Shown here: positions 1 through 10,700 of the stretch, piece by piece
How the letters are laid out: the number at the start of each line of letters is the position of its first letter
How positions within the stretch are numbered: the stretch's first letter is position 1
Assembly: GCF_020509005.1 (NCBI RefSeq)
Contig: NC_063013.1
Coordinates: 2,728,001-2,792,000, forward strand
Length of the DNA: 64,000 bases
Direction: 5' to 3'
From: Fulvia fulva
Lineage: Eukaryota; Ascomycota; Dothideomycetes; Mycosphaerellales; Mycosphaerellaceae
Position numbers and translations under genes: made by a program
Notes under the pieces: model-generated
The model's input: only the letters and a program-made list of their open reading frames with translations
Database searches by the model: none
What the model was told of the DNA's origin: nothing

Positions 1-547
1 TTTATAAGGGTAGAAGTAAGCGTAACAATCTAAATCCGGTCCGAATATATCGGGCTTAGGGCTTACTTATATAGGAGGAACGTCCTAGATATAGATAACC
101 TAGCGTACGAGTATAGCTACCCGTTATATAACTAGGAATATATAGTCGTACGGTACCTATAGTAGGTAGAAGGGCGGAGTATATAGAGAGCGAGAGCAGC
201 TAGACGCGACTACTAGTCGATCGTTACGAATAAGAGCGACGTATAGAGGATAGTACGTTAGGTCCTAAGATAAGGATACCTTACCTAGTTTAAACTAGCT
301 AACGAGACGGAGGAGTAGATAGAGAAGAGGAGGAAGACTAAGGGGATGTAGACAGGGTAGTTATTAGGGCAGGCCTATAATACTAGTATACCCTCTATAA
401 GGAAAGCGGGAAGGCAAATAATAGACAATAGTAGTATAGAAGAGGAGAGGAGTTTTTACCGCGAGCGGTTTCCCCTTCGTAAGACAGAAGTACGTAGAAT
501 AGCTATATAGGCTAGGAGGTACTATAACAGCTTAATAAACAATATAT
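1..547 (+). mobile_element. 3' end of a RIPed LINE-B non-LTR retrotransposon (runs off left edge)
   Basis: This is the C-terminal end of ORF2 plus the 3' UTR of LINE-B, with frames destroyed by TAG/TAA. It contains the family's 3'-UTR stem-loop signature near 450-475 (GAG...TTTTTACCGCG...GCGGTTTCCCC) and ends in an AT-rich tail. It is the reverse complement of 23919-24465, colinear without gaps, so it is one arm of a large inverted duplication. Coding sense is plus. There is no functional product. Identity is certain from homology inside the window; the exact 3' end is uncertain by a few bases because the tail is a TA repeat. Confidence 0.85.
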
Positions 548-1905
548 ATATATAGACATAAGATCCTAACCTTAATAGGTAAGAAGTGACAAGCTAATAA
601 ATAGGGGTAAAGAAGTAGTGTTTATTAGGTATATTAAAAATATAGCTAAAGCCTAGCTCTTTTAGGAACTAGACATAAGAGCTGTTAAACAATACATATA
701 TATAGACTTCTTTAAGGACTAGCCTAGAGGTGATATAGGTCTTAATGCTCTAATATTAAATCTACTAAGTAGTGTACTAGCTAGGAAGCCCTTAGGAAGG
801 CCGAGGAAGAACGTATCCTTAGGACAATCTACTTACTATTTAGGCGTCTATTAAAGCACCCCCGAAATAGATTAGCTAATTAAGACTCCTATAGTCGCTT
901 AGCCGAGAAAGCTGTTTATATAACTTCCCTAACCTCCGGAGAACGTAGGGGAATTTCAGAAAATCGATCAGCTAATTAAGACAAGCTCCCTAGACCCCTA
1001 GGAAATAGACGTTACTAGGTTATAAGTGACGATCCCTAAATTATCCCTTAGAAAGAGAAAGGCTGACTATAATTTGAAGGGCTATAATATGAAATAGAAA
1101 GCCCTAAAATCTATAGTCCCTAAGCCCGAACTAACTACTAAGTAGAAGAAGTAATAGACCTCTTAGAGAACCTTACTACTTTTTACTAAGCTTTCTTTAT
1201 AGCTATACAATTAGTAGACAGTTCAATACTATAGGATAGCGAATTCCTAGAAGAAGTGAAGGAAATGGCCTTTATAGTAACTATAGAAGCTATGATATAT
1301 AAGTAAGAGATCCTAATTCCAAAATCCTATAAGGATGCTATAAATAATAAGAAATAGGGACATCTTTAGAAGCAAGCAATCTAAAAGGAACTAGATGCTC
1401 TATAGAGTAATAATACCTAGGAAAATTCTGTTCTACTAAAGGGAGCAAATCTAGTTATATTAAGATAGGTCTTTAATATTAAGAGATGTATTAGTAGAGC
1501 TATTAAAAAGTTCAAGGCTAGAGTAGTTATAAGGGGCTTCTTATAGAAGTTTAGTGTTGACTTTATAGAGACATTTACACCTATAGTAAGACGGGATACT
1601 CTTAGGGTGTTTATAGCTATTATATATAAGAAGGATATTCATCTTTACTAAGTAGATATAAACAATATATTTATAGAAAGCACCCTCTATAAAGACATCT
1701 TTATATTACTACTACTAGCAGTTGAGCCTCTACTAAATAAAGTGTTTAAAATCCTTAAAAGCTTATATAGACTTAAGTAAGTAGCTAGAGATTAGAATCA
1801 ACTCTATATATTAAAGCTTAGAGAGATTAGATTTATATAGTTAGAAGTAGATCTATACCTACTTATCTATAAGAAGAGGGAGATTATAATCCTTATATAT
1901 ATAGA
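548..1905 (+). mobile_element. RIPed Copia remnant (reverse-transcriptase region), inverted duplicate
   Basis: Conceptual translation recovers the Copia reverse-transcriptase core despite stops: WVFNIKR, KFKARVV, DTLRVF and LKSLYRLKQ near 1465-1770, and YID near the right end. These match the clean Copia polyproteins in this window residue for residue where not RIPed. It is the inverted duplicate of 22561-23918. Positions 1891-1905 correspond to the 15-bp target-site duplication of the LINE-A copy at 6484-22560. Not functional. Confidence 0.85.
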
Positions 1906-4900
1906 TAGATAGATTTGTCATTCCCCTGTTCTAGGACCCTATCCGGCCTATATAGGTATATATCTATTGTTATATACAAAGGGAAACCCGAATAGGTGAA
2001 AACCCTTCCCGCCCCCGACTACTCCTTATCTAGTTTAGCTTTCCCTCTGAACGTACGTAGTCTATGTCACTACCCCGTTAGCCCCCGCTCCTAGCCGGTC
2101 TCGTCGCGCTACGTCGTGTCCTCTCTTCCTATACTGCTCCTACTAGGCGGTACTATTCTAGCCAGCCCTTCTCTAGTATCCAGTCCGTAATACGCCGTAG
2201 GTCCTTAGCGTTATTAAGAAGTGCCCTAATCGTCCGGTTCCTCGCCTTTGCTATCTACTCCCCCCTTCCTAGCGACCACCTCGGACAGACGAGGAGTACG
2301 TACCGTACGTTCTAGGAGCGATAGCCGTAGGGGTAGCTAGTATTCGTGTATCCTAGAACCTTCCTCTATAATAGGTACCCCTAGAGGCCGATATGTTCGC
2401 TTCGTAGTTAGGTTACTATACTACTCTATACCCTCGTAAGGCGGTAGTAGATAAGCTTCGGGGGGTGCTTAACCGCGGATTTTGTAGCTAACTATTCCTT
2501 AGGTTGTCCCGCTAGCTAAGGGCGTCTACTATACCCTATAACCTAGTTGTTCTACCTCTCTTTCTATAGTTGCTCTATAAACGATTTCTTACCTTCCTAT
2601 TATATTACTAGCTATTCGTCCCTTACCCGGTAGTTCGGCTCGTTTCCGGGTCGAATGCCTCTATACGCTAGTACTAATTCGCGGGCCCTTACGACTATAC
2701 TAGCGATGACCTTCTATACTAGGTACTATACCGACTTGCCTAAGTAGGAGGTCCGTAGTCCCTAGATATATAGGTCGATCGGCGGTATAGCGGTCTCGTA
2801 CTTAAGTATCCTCGTTAGTATCGACTTATATGCCCCGGTGGCCTTCCTTAGGCATTAGTTTTAGATCTTCGCTAGCGGCGCGACGAGTCCCTTCGATAGG
2901 TAGGCCCTCTCGCCTAAGGACCACACTTAGCTACTATAGGTAAGGACTAGCCGTACAATAGCCGTATATAGAAGTCGTAACTACCGGAAGTCCGCCCCCT
3001 ATATAGACGTAGTGAGCCTCTAGTATAATACTATATTCTGTTTAGCTTTCCGTAATATTACCTAGACGTACTTCCTCTACCGTAGCGCCGGGTCTACCTA
3101 TAGTCCGAGGATCCTAAGCTAATTTGCCGGGTTAGTCGTGTGCCCCTATATCTAGATAGAAGCTTATATATTATAGAACCGTAGCCGGCGCGTAAAGTGT
3201 ATTAGATTGTACTTTTCTAGGGCAAACCGAGCCCCGTGCCTCCTAGCCTAGTCCTCGTAGATCTTGTGCTTCTCTTCTAGTAGCCTACAGTTCTCCTTAG
3301 TCGAGGAAGACTACGCTAGGATGTTTATATCGTCTACGAAGCCGCTCGTAGCGGTGTTCTAGGATTCTAGGGCTAGGAGTAGCGTCGCTATAAAGAAGAG
3401 GAACAGAATAGGTGCTAGCGTTAAGCCTTACGGGATTCTAGTATAGACTACTTAAAATGGGCTTCTGTACTAGCCGACTAGGATCGACGTACTACGGTTT
3501 TGGAGGTAGGACCGTACGAAGTTAACAAGCCACTTAGGGAGTCCTTTCGACCTTAGGATGTAGAGTAGCCGCGGGTATAACACGTAGTCAAAGGCTCCCG
3601 ATATGTCTAGGCTAAGTAAGGAAGCCACCTTGTCCCTATTCTTATACTAGATAGCCTTTACCTAAGAGGTGATAAGTTCTATCGCGGATAGCGTCGATCG
3701 CTATAGGCGCGCACCTATCTAGGTGTCCGGGAGTAGGGAGTGTTCCTCTACCGCCTCGGAGAGTCTCGTTATAACTAGCTTCTTAAGCGCCTTCCTAAGA
3801 GTATTAAGGAGCGCAATTAGGCGGTACGACTTTACCTACGTATAGTCTTCCTTCTACGGCTTACGTAGGACCACTGTCGTCGATTACTTAAATACTATCG
3901 GGTAGTACCCGGTCTATAGGTAGGCGTTAAAGATCGCTATAACTACTAGGGCTAGTTAATCTCTACACTTCTTTAGTAGCTCGTTTAGGATCCTATCCGG
4001 CCCCGGGGCTTTCTTCGACGGCAACTTCCTTAGTATAGCGGTAACTTCTCCCTCGGACACCTCCTATTAGACCGCGATACTAGGGGCTAGGGGAGTAGAG
4101 CTGTTTATATCGCTTAGATTAGCCTCGACTAGGGGCGGGAAGAACTTGCTAGCTAGTAGACGCGCCTTGGCCTCGGGGTCGCTAACCGGGCTACTAGGCG
4201 ATTGTAGCGCTAGGATAGAGAAGGAGGGGCCCTATATAGGGTCCTGTCGGGCCCATTTCGCTAGCTTCTATATCCTCTCTAGCTTGCCGGCGATTTCTTC
4301 TACTATAGCCCTCTAGCCGACTGCTTTCTCCCTTCGTATTATAGCTTTCTTCTGTTAGTATACCTCCCTATATACGTTCTAGGCCTCCTCGCTATAGCTA
4401 CTCGTCCATACCCGGCGGGCTCTCCTTACTTCTCTTACTACCGTAGTATACTCCGGCGTCTAGTATAGTTTAGACTATGTCGTTAGTTAGGTAAGCGGAA
4501 CGTAAAGTGAGGTCGCTTTTCTTATTTCGTCTATCAACCCCTAGACTGCTTCGTCTATCTCGTCTTTACTATTGTATTACTACTACGCGATCTAGACTAG
4601 CCTCTTAGAGTCATCGAGGTACGCCTAGATATTAGCCAAGTAGGCCTTTCCCTAGTTTGGCTTAGGGGTTCTCGTTAGTATACGTTATATCTATATCGTA
4701 ATAGAGGTCCTGACTAGTATATAGTCTGACGACGCCTCGAGTTCATGTTCGATCCTATAGTAGGTTACCGTGTAGTAGTGGCTATCTGAGATCTAGGAGA
4801 GGTCGATCGTGCCTTAGAGTCCCCCTCTCTTCCAGGTGCCTAGGTCCTTCGGGGTATTAAGGGCAATTGCGTTGCTCGCCATCAAGTCGAGTACTTCGTC

Positions 4901-6067
4901 GGCTATAGGGTGCGGCTACATAAGGCTTTCCTAGGAAGGGTGGTATATGTTGAAGTCTCCTACTACGATGTGGCACCCTTGTCTCTTGACAAGGAAGGAA
5001 TCGTATTTAGCAAGCTAGCTACGAGATAAGGTGACAAGTCTTAACCGCGCTTTCCCACTTATCTAGTACTACCGTGTAGCCTCGTTTCGAGAGGTTAGCC
5101 CGGAGCAAAAGCTTCCCTCTACGCCCTCCCTCCCTGTTTGCTCCTTAAGCCAATATCCACCTCTATAGGCCTGAGCCCTTTAGTGCTCTCTATTGACCGA
5201 CATGCGCATCCGTCCTCTCGGGCTCTACAGACAGTGTTAGCCGTCGCTACTAGTGTACACTACGCCCTAGGTTTTGACGCCCTTCGCGTTACCGCAGCCT
5301 ATCTCTAGAAAGCGGCCGTCTATGCCTCGCAGGTTTGCTCGGGGCACACACCACGCCGGGCAGCGTACTCCTTACGTTTCCACCTACTAACCAATATAAA
5401 GTTCCTTATTACCCTGCCCTCGATCCTCCCCGATTACAGAACTAATCCACTTGCATTATACGTCTTTTCCCCGTCCTAACAGCCGTCTTTTCCTTGCTTA
5501 GGCTATCGTCTTTTCCTCGTCGCAATCTACTATGTCAGACTAGGTGCGTTGTGTAGCGGGATAGGCAGTGCCTTAGGCAAAACCCTCGTTCCTATACCGG
5601 GTGTTTAATAGGCCCTTATAGGCTTCGTCGCGTGTCCACCTACCTACCGCATTGCCCGCTGGCAAACACCAGATTGTTTCGTAGTCCGCTCGACGCCGTT
5701 ATATAGTCCGCTCAGTTGTTGTTCTGTAGTCCGCTCGTCTAATGTTCGTCGCTTAGCCCGCTCGGTTTGCGGTCTCCGGAGGTGAAAATTCTGCACTTAT
5801 ACTAGAGGTGTCCTGTCGAGCGTATAGGCCACGGTTCCGCGCCCTTCTTACACGTAGAAAGAAGAGGGACTCGCTCCCGCCACGAGTACACGCTCGTCGG
5901 ATGGTTTTCATACCCGTTTTGCTAGTAGTCCTCTGTTCGCCGCGGCTTCGCCTACGCTACGCGCCCGTCGCGCCTACGACGCTCTAGCGTGAGAATACTT
6001 GGCTCTCTCGTAGCTAGACGAGAGGTTCGTAGCCGACACCACGTACAGGTGATTCTCGTCGTCGACC
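1906..6067 (-). mobile_element. Chimeric LINE-A element: LINE-A 3' part (1906-4989) fused to the 1078-bp module (4990-6067)
   Basis: Minus-strand composite. The LINE part runs from the (TCTA) tail at about 1906 to a breakpoint at 4989, equivalent to base 30821 of the clean LINE-A, inside the endonuclease region of ORF2. Everything 5' of that is the 1078-bp module. RIP intensity changes abruptly inside the LINE part: 1906 to about 4735 is saturated, whereas about 4735-6067 still has many CpA/TpG. No target-site duplication is seen: the right flank after 6067 (AGAACTTACTAATACC) does not match the left flank before 1906. The left flank is instead the duplication sequence of another LINE-A copy. 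I infer that recombination or gene conversion built this copy. Confidence 0.85.
4990..6067 (-). repeat. 1078-bp 5' module (WEIRD-like), chimera 2
   Basis: Full-length module copy with the same ends as the other three: it begins (minus strand) with GGTCGACGACGAG and ends with ATTCCTTCCTTG. It is lightly RIPed and still close to the clean copy at 29450-30527. It has no coding capacity that I can support. It is joined directly to LINE-A ORF2 sequence at 4989/4990. Confidence 0.9.
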
Positions 6068-6205
6068 AGAACTTACTAATACCTAAAGAGGGGTTTTCCC
6101 CGTACGACGGTTTTCCCCTCTCTCTTCCTTAATAGCCCCCGGCCTCGTAGACCTTTTAGGAGCTAGATAGGTATTATAAATGTATTTATTTATTTATATT
6201 TATAT
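6068..6205 (+). mobile_element. Probable 3' terminal fragment of a fourth LINE family
   Basis: About 138 bp that are neither module nor Copia. It holds a near-perfect version of the LINE 3'-UTR stem-loop at about 6079-6115: outer GAGGGG/CCCCTC, inner CCGT/ACGG, and T-runs as internal loop. A GGCCT-containing spacer follows, then a (TATT)n tail at about 6180-6205. That is the same order as in LINE-A, LINE-B and LINE-C. The different sequence and the TATT tail suggest a separate family, 5'-truncated on insertion. The call rests on structure only. Confidence 0.5.
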
Positions 6206-6483
6206 GGCCTAAAGGTTCAAGGGCCTTATAGCTATCTATAGGTAAGTATATAGGTGCTACCTTCTTATAGTTTATTCCTATCTTAGCTAGGCTGTCCCTA
6301 ATAAAGTGTCCTTAGTTAAGTTTTAGGATTCCTCTCTTCCTATCCCTTATGACTCTTATACTAAGGATCTTTTTAGGTTTACCTAGATCCTTAATCTTAA
6401 AGATCTTACTAAGTTCCCTTTTAAACTAGAGAACATCTATTAGCTTTAGTATAGCGATTAGAATGTTATCTATATATATAAGG
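6206..6483 (-). mobile_element. RIPed base-layer Copia remnant, piece 1 (reverse transcriptase)
   Basis: Aligns to the clean Copia copy at about 16775-17035 (region just 3' of the YVDD box, minus strand), with C-to-T at nearly every CpA. It is continuous with 22576-23918 once the LINE-A insertion is removed. The Copia RNase H region and 3' LTR, expected further left, are missing. The last 15 bases (6469-6483, TCTATATATATAAGG) are the left target-site duplication of LINE-A copy 1. Confidence 0.8.
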
Positions 6484-6964
6484 AAACGAGCGACTGAAGG
6501 CACCGGGAGGAAAACGTTTATCGATCTCTACGCTAAAACAAGACACATTCGAAAGCTCTTATTAAGGCCATTCTAACGATATACAAAGCAGGCCACTACC
6601 CCTAGGACTAAGGGAGTTCTACCTCATTTAATCTAGACAGCTTGAAGCTCTCTTTACCCTGTTTCTTCAGCTCTAAACGCCGCGGAGGTGCCTAGCTACA
6701 TTAGGCAACTCCTAGGCAATAGTAGCCTAGGCTACGGCACTAACGGCGCCTACGGCCCTATAGGCGAAGCCCCCCTAAGACAACTAGCAGCAACTTATAG
6801 AGGACGTAAAAAGTATAGAAACTAACGATCAGCTCCCTTACCGGTCTCTATAGGTAATGATCACTTAGCTACGTACGGCGCTTATACTATCGTATTACCG
6901 AGGGCAATAAGAAATAAGGACGACGTCCTAGGCGATTAGTAAGGCTACCCGGAATCAACACCCC
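6484..6964 (+). mobile_element. LINE-A copy 1, 5' segment (5' UTR and ORF1 start), RIPed
   Basis: First of three segments of a full-length, about 4.99-kb LINE-A copy split by two Copia insertions (others: 12504-15755 and 21295-22560). The 5' flank TCTATATATATAAGG (6469-6483) recurs exactly at 22561-22575 as the target-site duplication. Homology to the minus-strand copy at 53664-58613 confirms the family. It has a longer 5' UTR than that copy. The last five bases, ACCCC (6960-6964), are duplicated at 12504-12508 by the Copia insertion. Confidence 0.85.
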
Positions 6965-7199
6965 TGTTGAGAACATACAGGCCGCAGGACAAGCATGTAG
7001 GTGTGGGTGTGTCATGTGATAGATCACGTGACTAGGGTTTGCCAGCCCCTATAGGCTGGCAAACATCCGGACACCTAGCATCTACCTACACCAACACCGG
7101 CGATACTGTATGTAGATACACGCTATCCCATTGGGTCCTTCTTCGTCTTTTGTGTGATCCGCCGTCTTCCACTGCTGCGCAACTCGTACCTGTTTAACA
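6965..7199 (+). repeat. 5' LTR of Copia copy 1
   Basis: 235 bp, starting TGTTGAGAAC and ending TGTTTAACA (canonical TG...CA). It contains two inverted repeats. One is GTCATGTGAT/ATCACGTGAC with a 2-bp spacer (7011-7032), which includes a CACGTG E-box-like core. The other is a perfect 11-bp hairpin, GTTTGCCAGCC / GGCTGGCAAAC, with a 6-base loop (7037-7064). As 5' LTR it should hold the promoter and the R/U5 boundary. I see no unambiguous TATA box. Confidence 0.97.
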
Positions 7200-7212
7200 G
7201 GTTATGAGCCCG
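7200..7212 (+). promoter_or_regulatory. Primer-binding site complementary to the anticodon arm of initiator tRNA-Met
   Basis: GGTTATGAGCCCG directly follows the 5' LTR. Its reverse complement, CGGGCTCATAACC, contains the CAT anticodon flanked by initiator-Met-type stem bases. This is half-tRNA priming as known for Drosophila copia and yeast Ty5, rather than 3'-CCA priming. The same site, with one CpA-to-TpA change, is found in the old Copia at 53562-53574. Match to the host tRNA is inferred, since the host gene is not in this window. Confidence 0.75.
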
Positions 7213-7706
7213 GGTTAGCAACTCGGTGTTTCACCCTCGACAAAGTCGTATTGGAGTTATTCCTCTTCAGAACAAAAGGAAGGCAGACTGGAGGCCGCAC
7301 CCGCATTGCACAGGAAGCTACAGCCGCGCTGTAGGTGCATATAAGACGTGAAAGAGCCTAGTGAGGCACTGTCAGACTCCGAGTCAGGGAGCCTGTGCCA
7401 ATACCTCAGACAAGTGGGCGAGCTTACTGAGAAGAGTCGCTCTCCGGACATCGCGTTCGCATCGACTAACTGTTCATTCTGAGAGAGCCGCAGTGTCTCA
7501 GAAACCCCCTCTGCTGAGAGAGTTACGCTACAGTGTCTCAGCACTAACACGATCCTTACCGACCGACTTTCCTCCTCTTCCCGGCGGATAGCCATCCTCT
7601 CCGCTATCAACCTCGCGTTCGGTTTATCCCATTTCGATCCGATCGCGTACGACCGAATACATCCTTTTACCTGAGGGCAGCCAACCTGTCCCTCAACTTA
7701 CAAAAA
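7213..7706 (+). other. Copia copy 1 untranslated leader
   Basis: About 0.5 kb between primer-binding site and the gag-pol ATG. A five-codon upstream ORF (ATG at 7204, stop at 7216-7218) overlaps the primer-binding site. A repeated pattern, CAGTGTCTCAG...CTGAGAGAG, occurs twice (about 7470-7540). I found no convincing protein; open frames here on either strand are short and lack family motifs. Packaging or dimerisation signals would be expected in this leader, but I cannot point to one. Confidence 0.6.
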
Positions 7707-10700
7707 ATGGAGAACGAGACTGGGTTCATAAGAAAGAGAGCAGCACCTCTTCTGACAAGAGAGAACCACGAAACATGGTTCAAGCTGATGAGAATACACC
7801 TGGTATCAAAGCAGGTTGACTGGGTCCTCGAAGACATCATCACGGACATTCCCGCTGCAACCCCATCTATAGCGACACCCTCTGCATCATCGGAGTCATC
7901 CCTTCCTTTGGATCAAGCGATAAGGAAGGCATCGTACAGACGGCACAATGCAACGGCCCTGTATGAGATGTACATCTGTCTGTCGACAGATGACCAAGAG
8001 ATGACATACGAGATCCGGCATGCGAAGGAGTTGTGGGAATGGGCTGAAGCTAAATATAAGAGAAGACTTCTCGCTACTGGAAGAAGTTTGCTTCAGCAAT
8101 ACACCAATTTCGTGATGACAGAAGACCAGTCTATAGATGATGCCTGGCAGGAGCTTAGCTCAATTGCAAGGAGGGCTGTTTCAATCTCGCCTCAGTTCCA
8201 AGACATCAAGACTGAGGACAGAAAGATCCAGCAACTCTTAGCAGCTCTGCCAGACTCATTTGGCTCAATTCGCGATGCAATTGATGCCCAGGTGAATCTC
8301 TCACCACAAGACATTCTTGCAATTCTTAGGGAGAAGCAAGAATCAATGATTCATCAAGGGACAGCCATGTTTGCTAAGAAGGGTTTCCAGGGCAAGCTCA
8401 CGTGCCATCTCTGCGGTGGTGACCATTTTATGAGCAAGTGCCCACACCTTTCTGCAGCTCAGCAGGCTGTTAGGAACAAGGACAAACTAGCTAGGGTTAC
8501 CTACCCTGCTAAGAGACAACCGTCACCACCTCGTAGGAGGTCATCATCACCAAACCTTCGTGATGTCCTCAAGGTGATGACGGACCTTGCAAAGCAGATG
8601 AAGGAGAGCCGCAAGCCAAAGGCCTCCTCTAGTAAGCCTGCAAGGGCCCATGCGACCCAGGAAGACGCATCAGACCCTGAGATACCATCAGAAGATGATG
8701 ATGTTGATGAGGTTGCCCATTCCACTGTGGAAGCCAAAGGCAAGTACCCCTCGTCCGAGTGGTTGCTTGACTCTTGTGCATCATCACATATGACTGACCA
8801 AGATTCACTATTCAGGACACTGAAGCCTCTTCAAAAGAGGAAGTGGATCAAGGTTGGGGGTGGCTATCTACAAGCTACACATATGGGAAGTGCAGTAATG
8901 GGTGGTCCTTCTGGAAAGCAAATTGTCTTAGAAAATGTCCTGTTTGTTCCTGGCCTTGGAGTTAGTCTTGTTTCGTGGAATCAGTTCAGCCAACAGTTTG
9001 CTGTCCAACCACCCAGTTTCACCCTAAAATCCTTGTCTGGTAAACCCGTTGTCCAGACCAAACTTCGAGGAGGAGTACCGTTTATCCACTCGATCTCGGA
9101 AATTCTTGAGCCACAGCATGCTGGCATACTCTCTCAAGAACGTGACGGTACCGCTATGGCTAACACTGAGTCCGAAGATCAGTGGGAGCTATGGCATAGA
9201 AGATGTGCACACCTTGGCAAGGGACTGCTAAGAAACCTGCATAGAGTCACTGACAAGAAAGATCCCATTCCTGTTCCTTCTGAACACCAGAATTGCAAGG
9301 TCTGCTCCCTTGCAAACATGAGGAAGTTCAAAGGACCTGCCACAGAGAGGAAAGGGGAGAGGCTGGCCCTCATCTCCATTGACATCTGTGGGCCTTTTCA
9401 GGGCGCAGTCTCTAGGCTAGGATACAAATATTGGCTTGAGATTGTAGACAACTTCTCTAGGAAGAAGTGGGTAATCCCTTTGAAGGCCAGGAGCGACGCT
9501 CCTGCAGCCCTACGGGATTGGAAGGTCCAGGCAGAACGGCAGTCAAGGTGCTTTCTGTCTGCGATCCGCAGTGATGGTGCAAAGGAAATTCTCGCCTTGC
9601 TAAAAGAGTGGGAGAAGGAGTTTGGCACTCAGATGGACACAACTGATGCCTACAACTCTCTTCAAAATGGACCTGTGGAAAGGTCAATTCAAGCCTCTGA
9701 GAACACAGTCCGGGCTATGCTTGAAGACTCTGGCATGCCAGTTGAGTTCTGGCCAGAAGCTTTGCAAGCACAGACTGTGATCAGAAACAGACTGCCTAAT
9801 GGTCCGATCATTGATGGTATTGCTCTTTCACCAGAAGAAGCCTTTACTGGCCAAGTACCGTCAGTCGACCATTTCCGCGTCTGGGGATGCAAAGCTGTGG
9901 TCTATGTAGACCCAAGAGCCCAACCTCAAGGCTTGAGGAGAGACAAGTTGATGAACCGAGGAAAAGAAGCCGTGTTTGTGGGCTACTCAGAAAACACCAC
10001 AAAACAATGGCTGTTCTGGGATCCCGACATGAAAGCAATAAAAGCGCATAGTCACGTCGACTGGTTTGAGAATGAGAAGGGGGGAGATATGGATCTTGGT
10101 ATCACCTTCACTAACCAGCCGAGTCGAGCGCCACAGCGCAATCCTGTTGGGAGGAAGCCCTTTGGGGCGAAATTTTCCGATAGGGGATTATCAGAGACAC
10201 CGTTACGAAGGCCAGGAGAAAATATTGAGGCGGTTTCAACACTGTCGAAGGCCGATAACGGTGGATCTATACAGAACCTACCCAAGTCATCAACACCACA
10301 GCAACCGCTGTTTGTGCAACTTCCCCCTCCCCCAAAGGACATTGGGGAATACCAGAAGTTTGGAGATCAGGGTACTCCAATGAAAGAAAAAGAAGATGTC
10401 GTTCAGTTCGACCCATCCGAACACCCAGCGCCACCTCAGGTTGCAGGCAACAAGAGGTCAAGGGGGGACGGAGATGATAACTCTGAAGAGCATGAGGCTA
10501 AACACCATAAGGCTCTTATCGCCCAGATGTTCCATCTAGACCCTACAATGAGCTGGGTAGAGGAGATTCTGAACGACGTGGAAGAACATGCATTTGCTGC
10601 TGTTGGGCAGGCCATAGCCTATCAGCAGGAAGTGCCAATCCCAAAGTCCTATAAGGCAGCCGTAGGAGACCCCGAATGGGGACATATGTGGAGAGAGGCA

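Noticed and set aside
537..575. TA microsatellites near LINE ends (also 23905-23925, 47425-47460)
   Set aside because: They are LINE tails and target-site duplications turned TA-rich by RIP, not independent satellites.
7204..7218. Five-codon upstream ORF in the Copia transcript
   Set aside because: Its ATG is part of the primer-binding site (the complement of the CAT anticodon), so it is explained by priming. Noted in the leader entry, not called as a gene.
7257..7610. 117-codon minus-strand open frame in the Copia leader, mirrored at 20649-21002
   Set aside because: It lies antisense to the 5' leader and shows no family motif. It is present twice only because the whole element is present twice.
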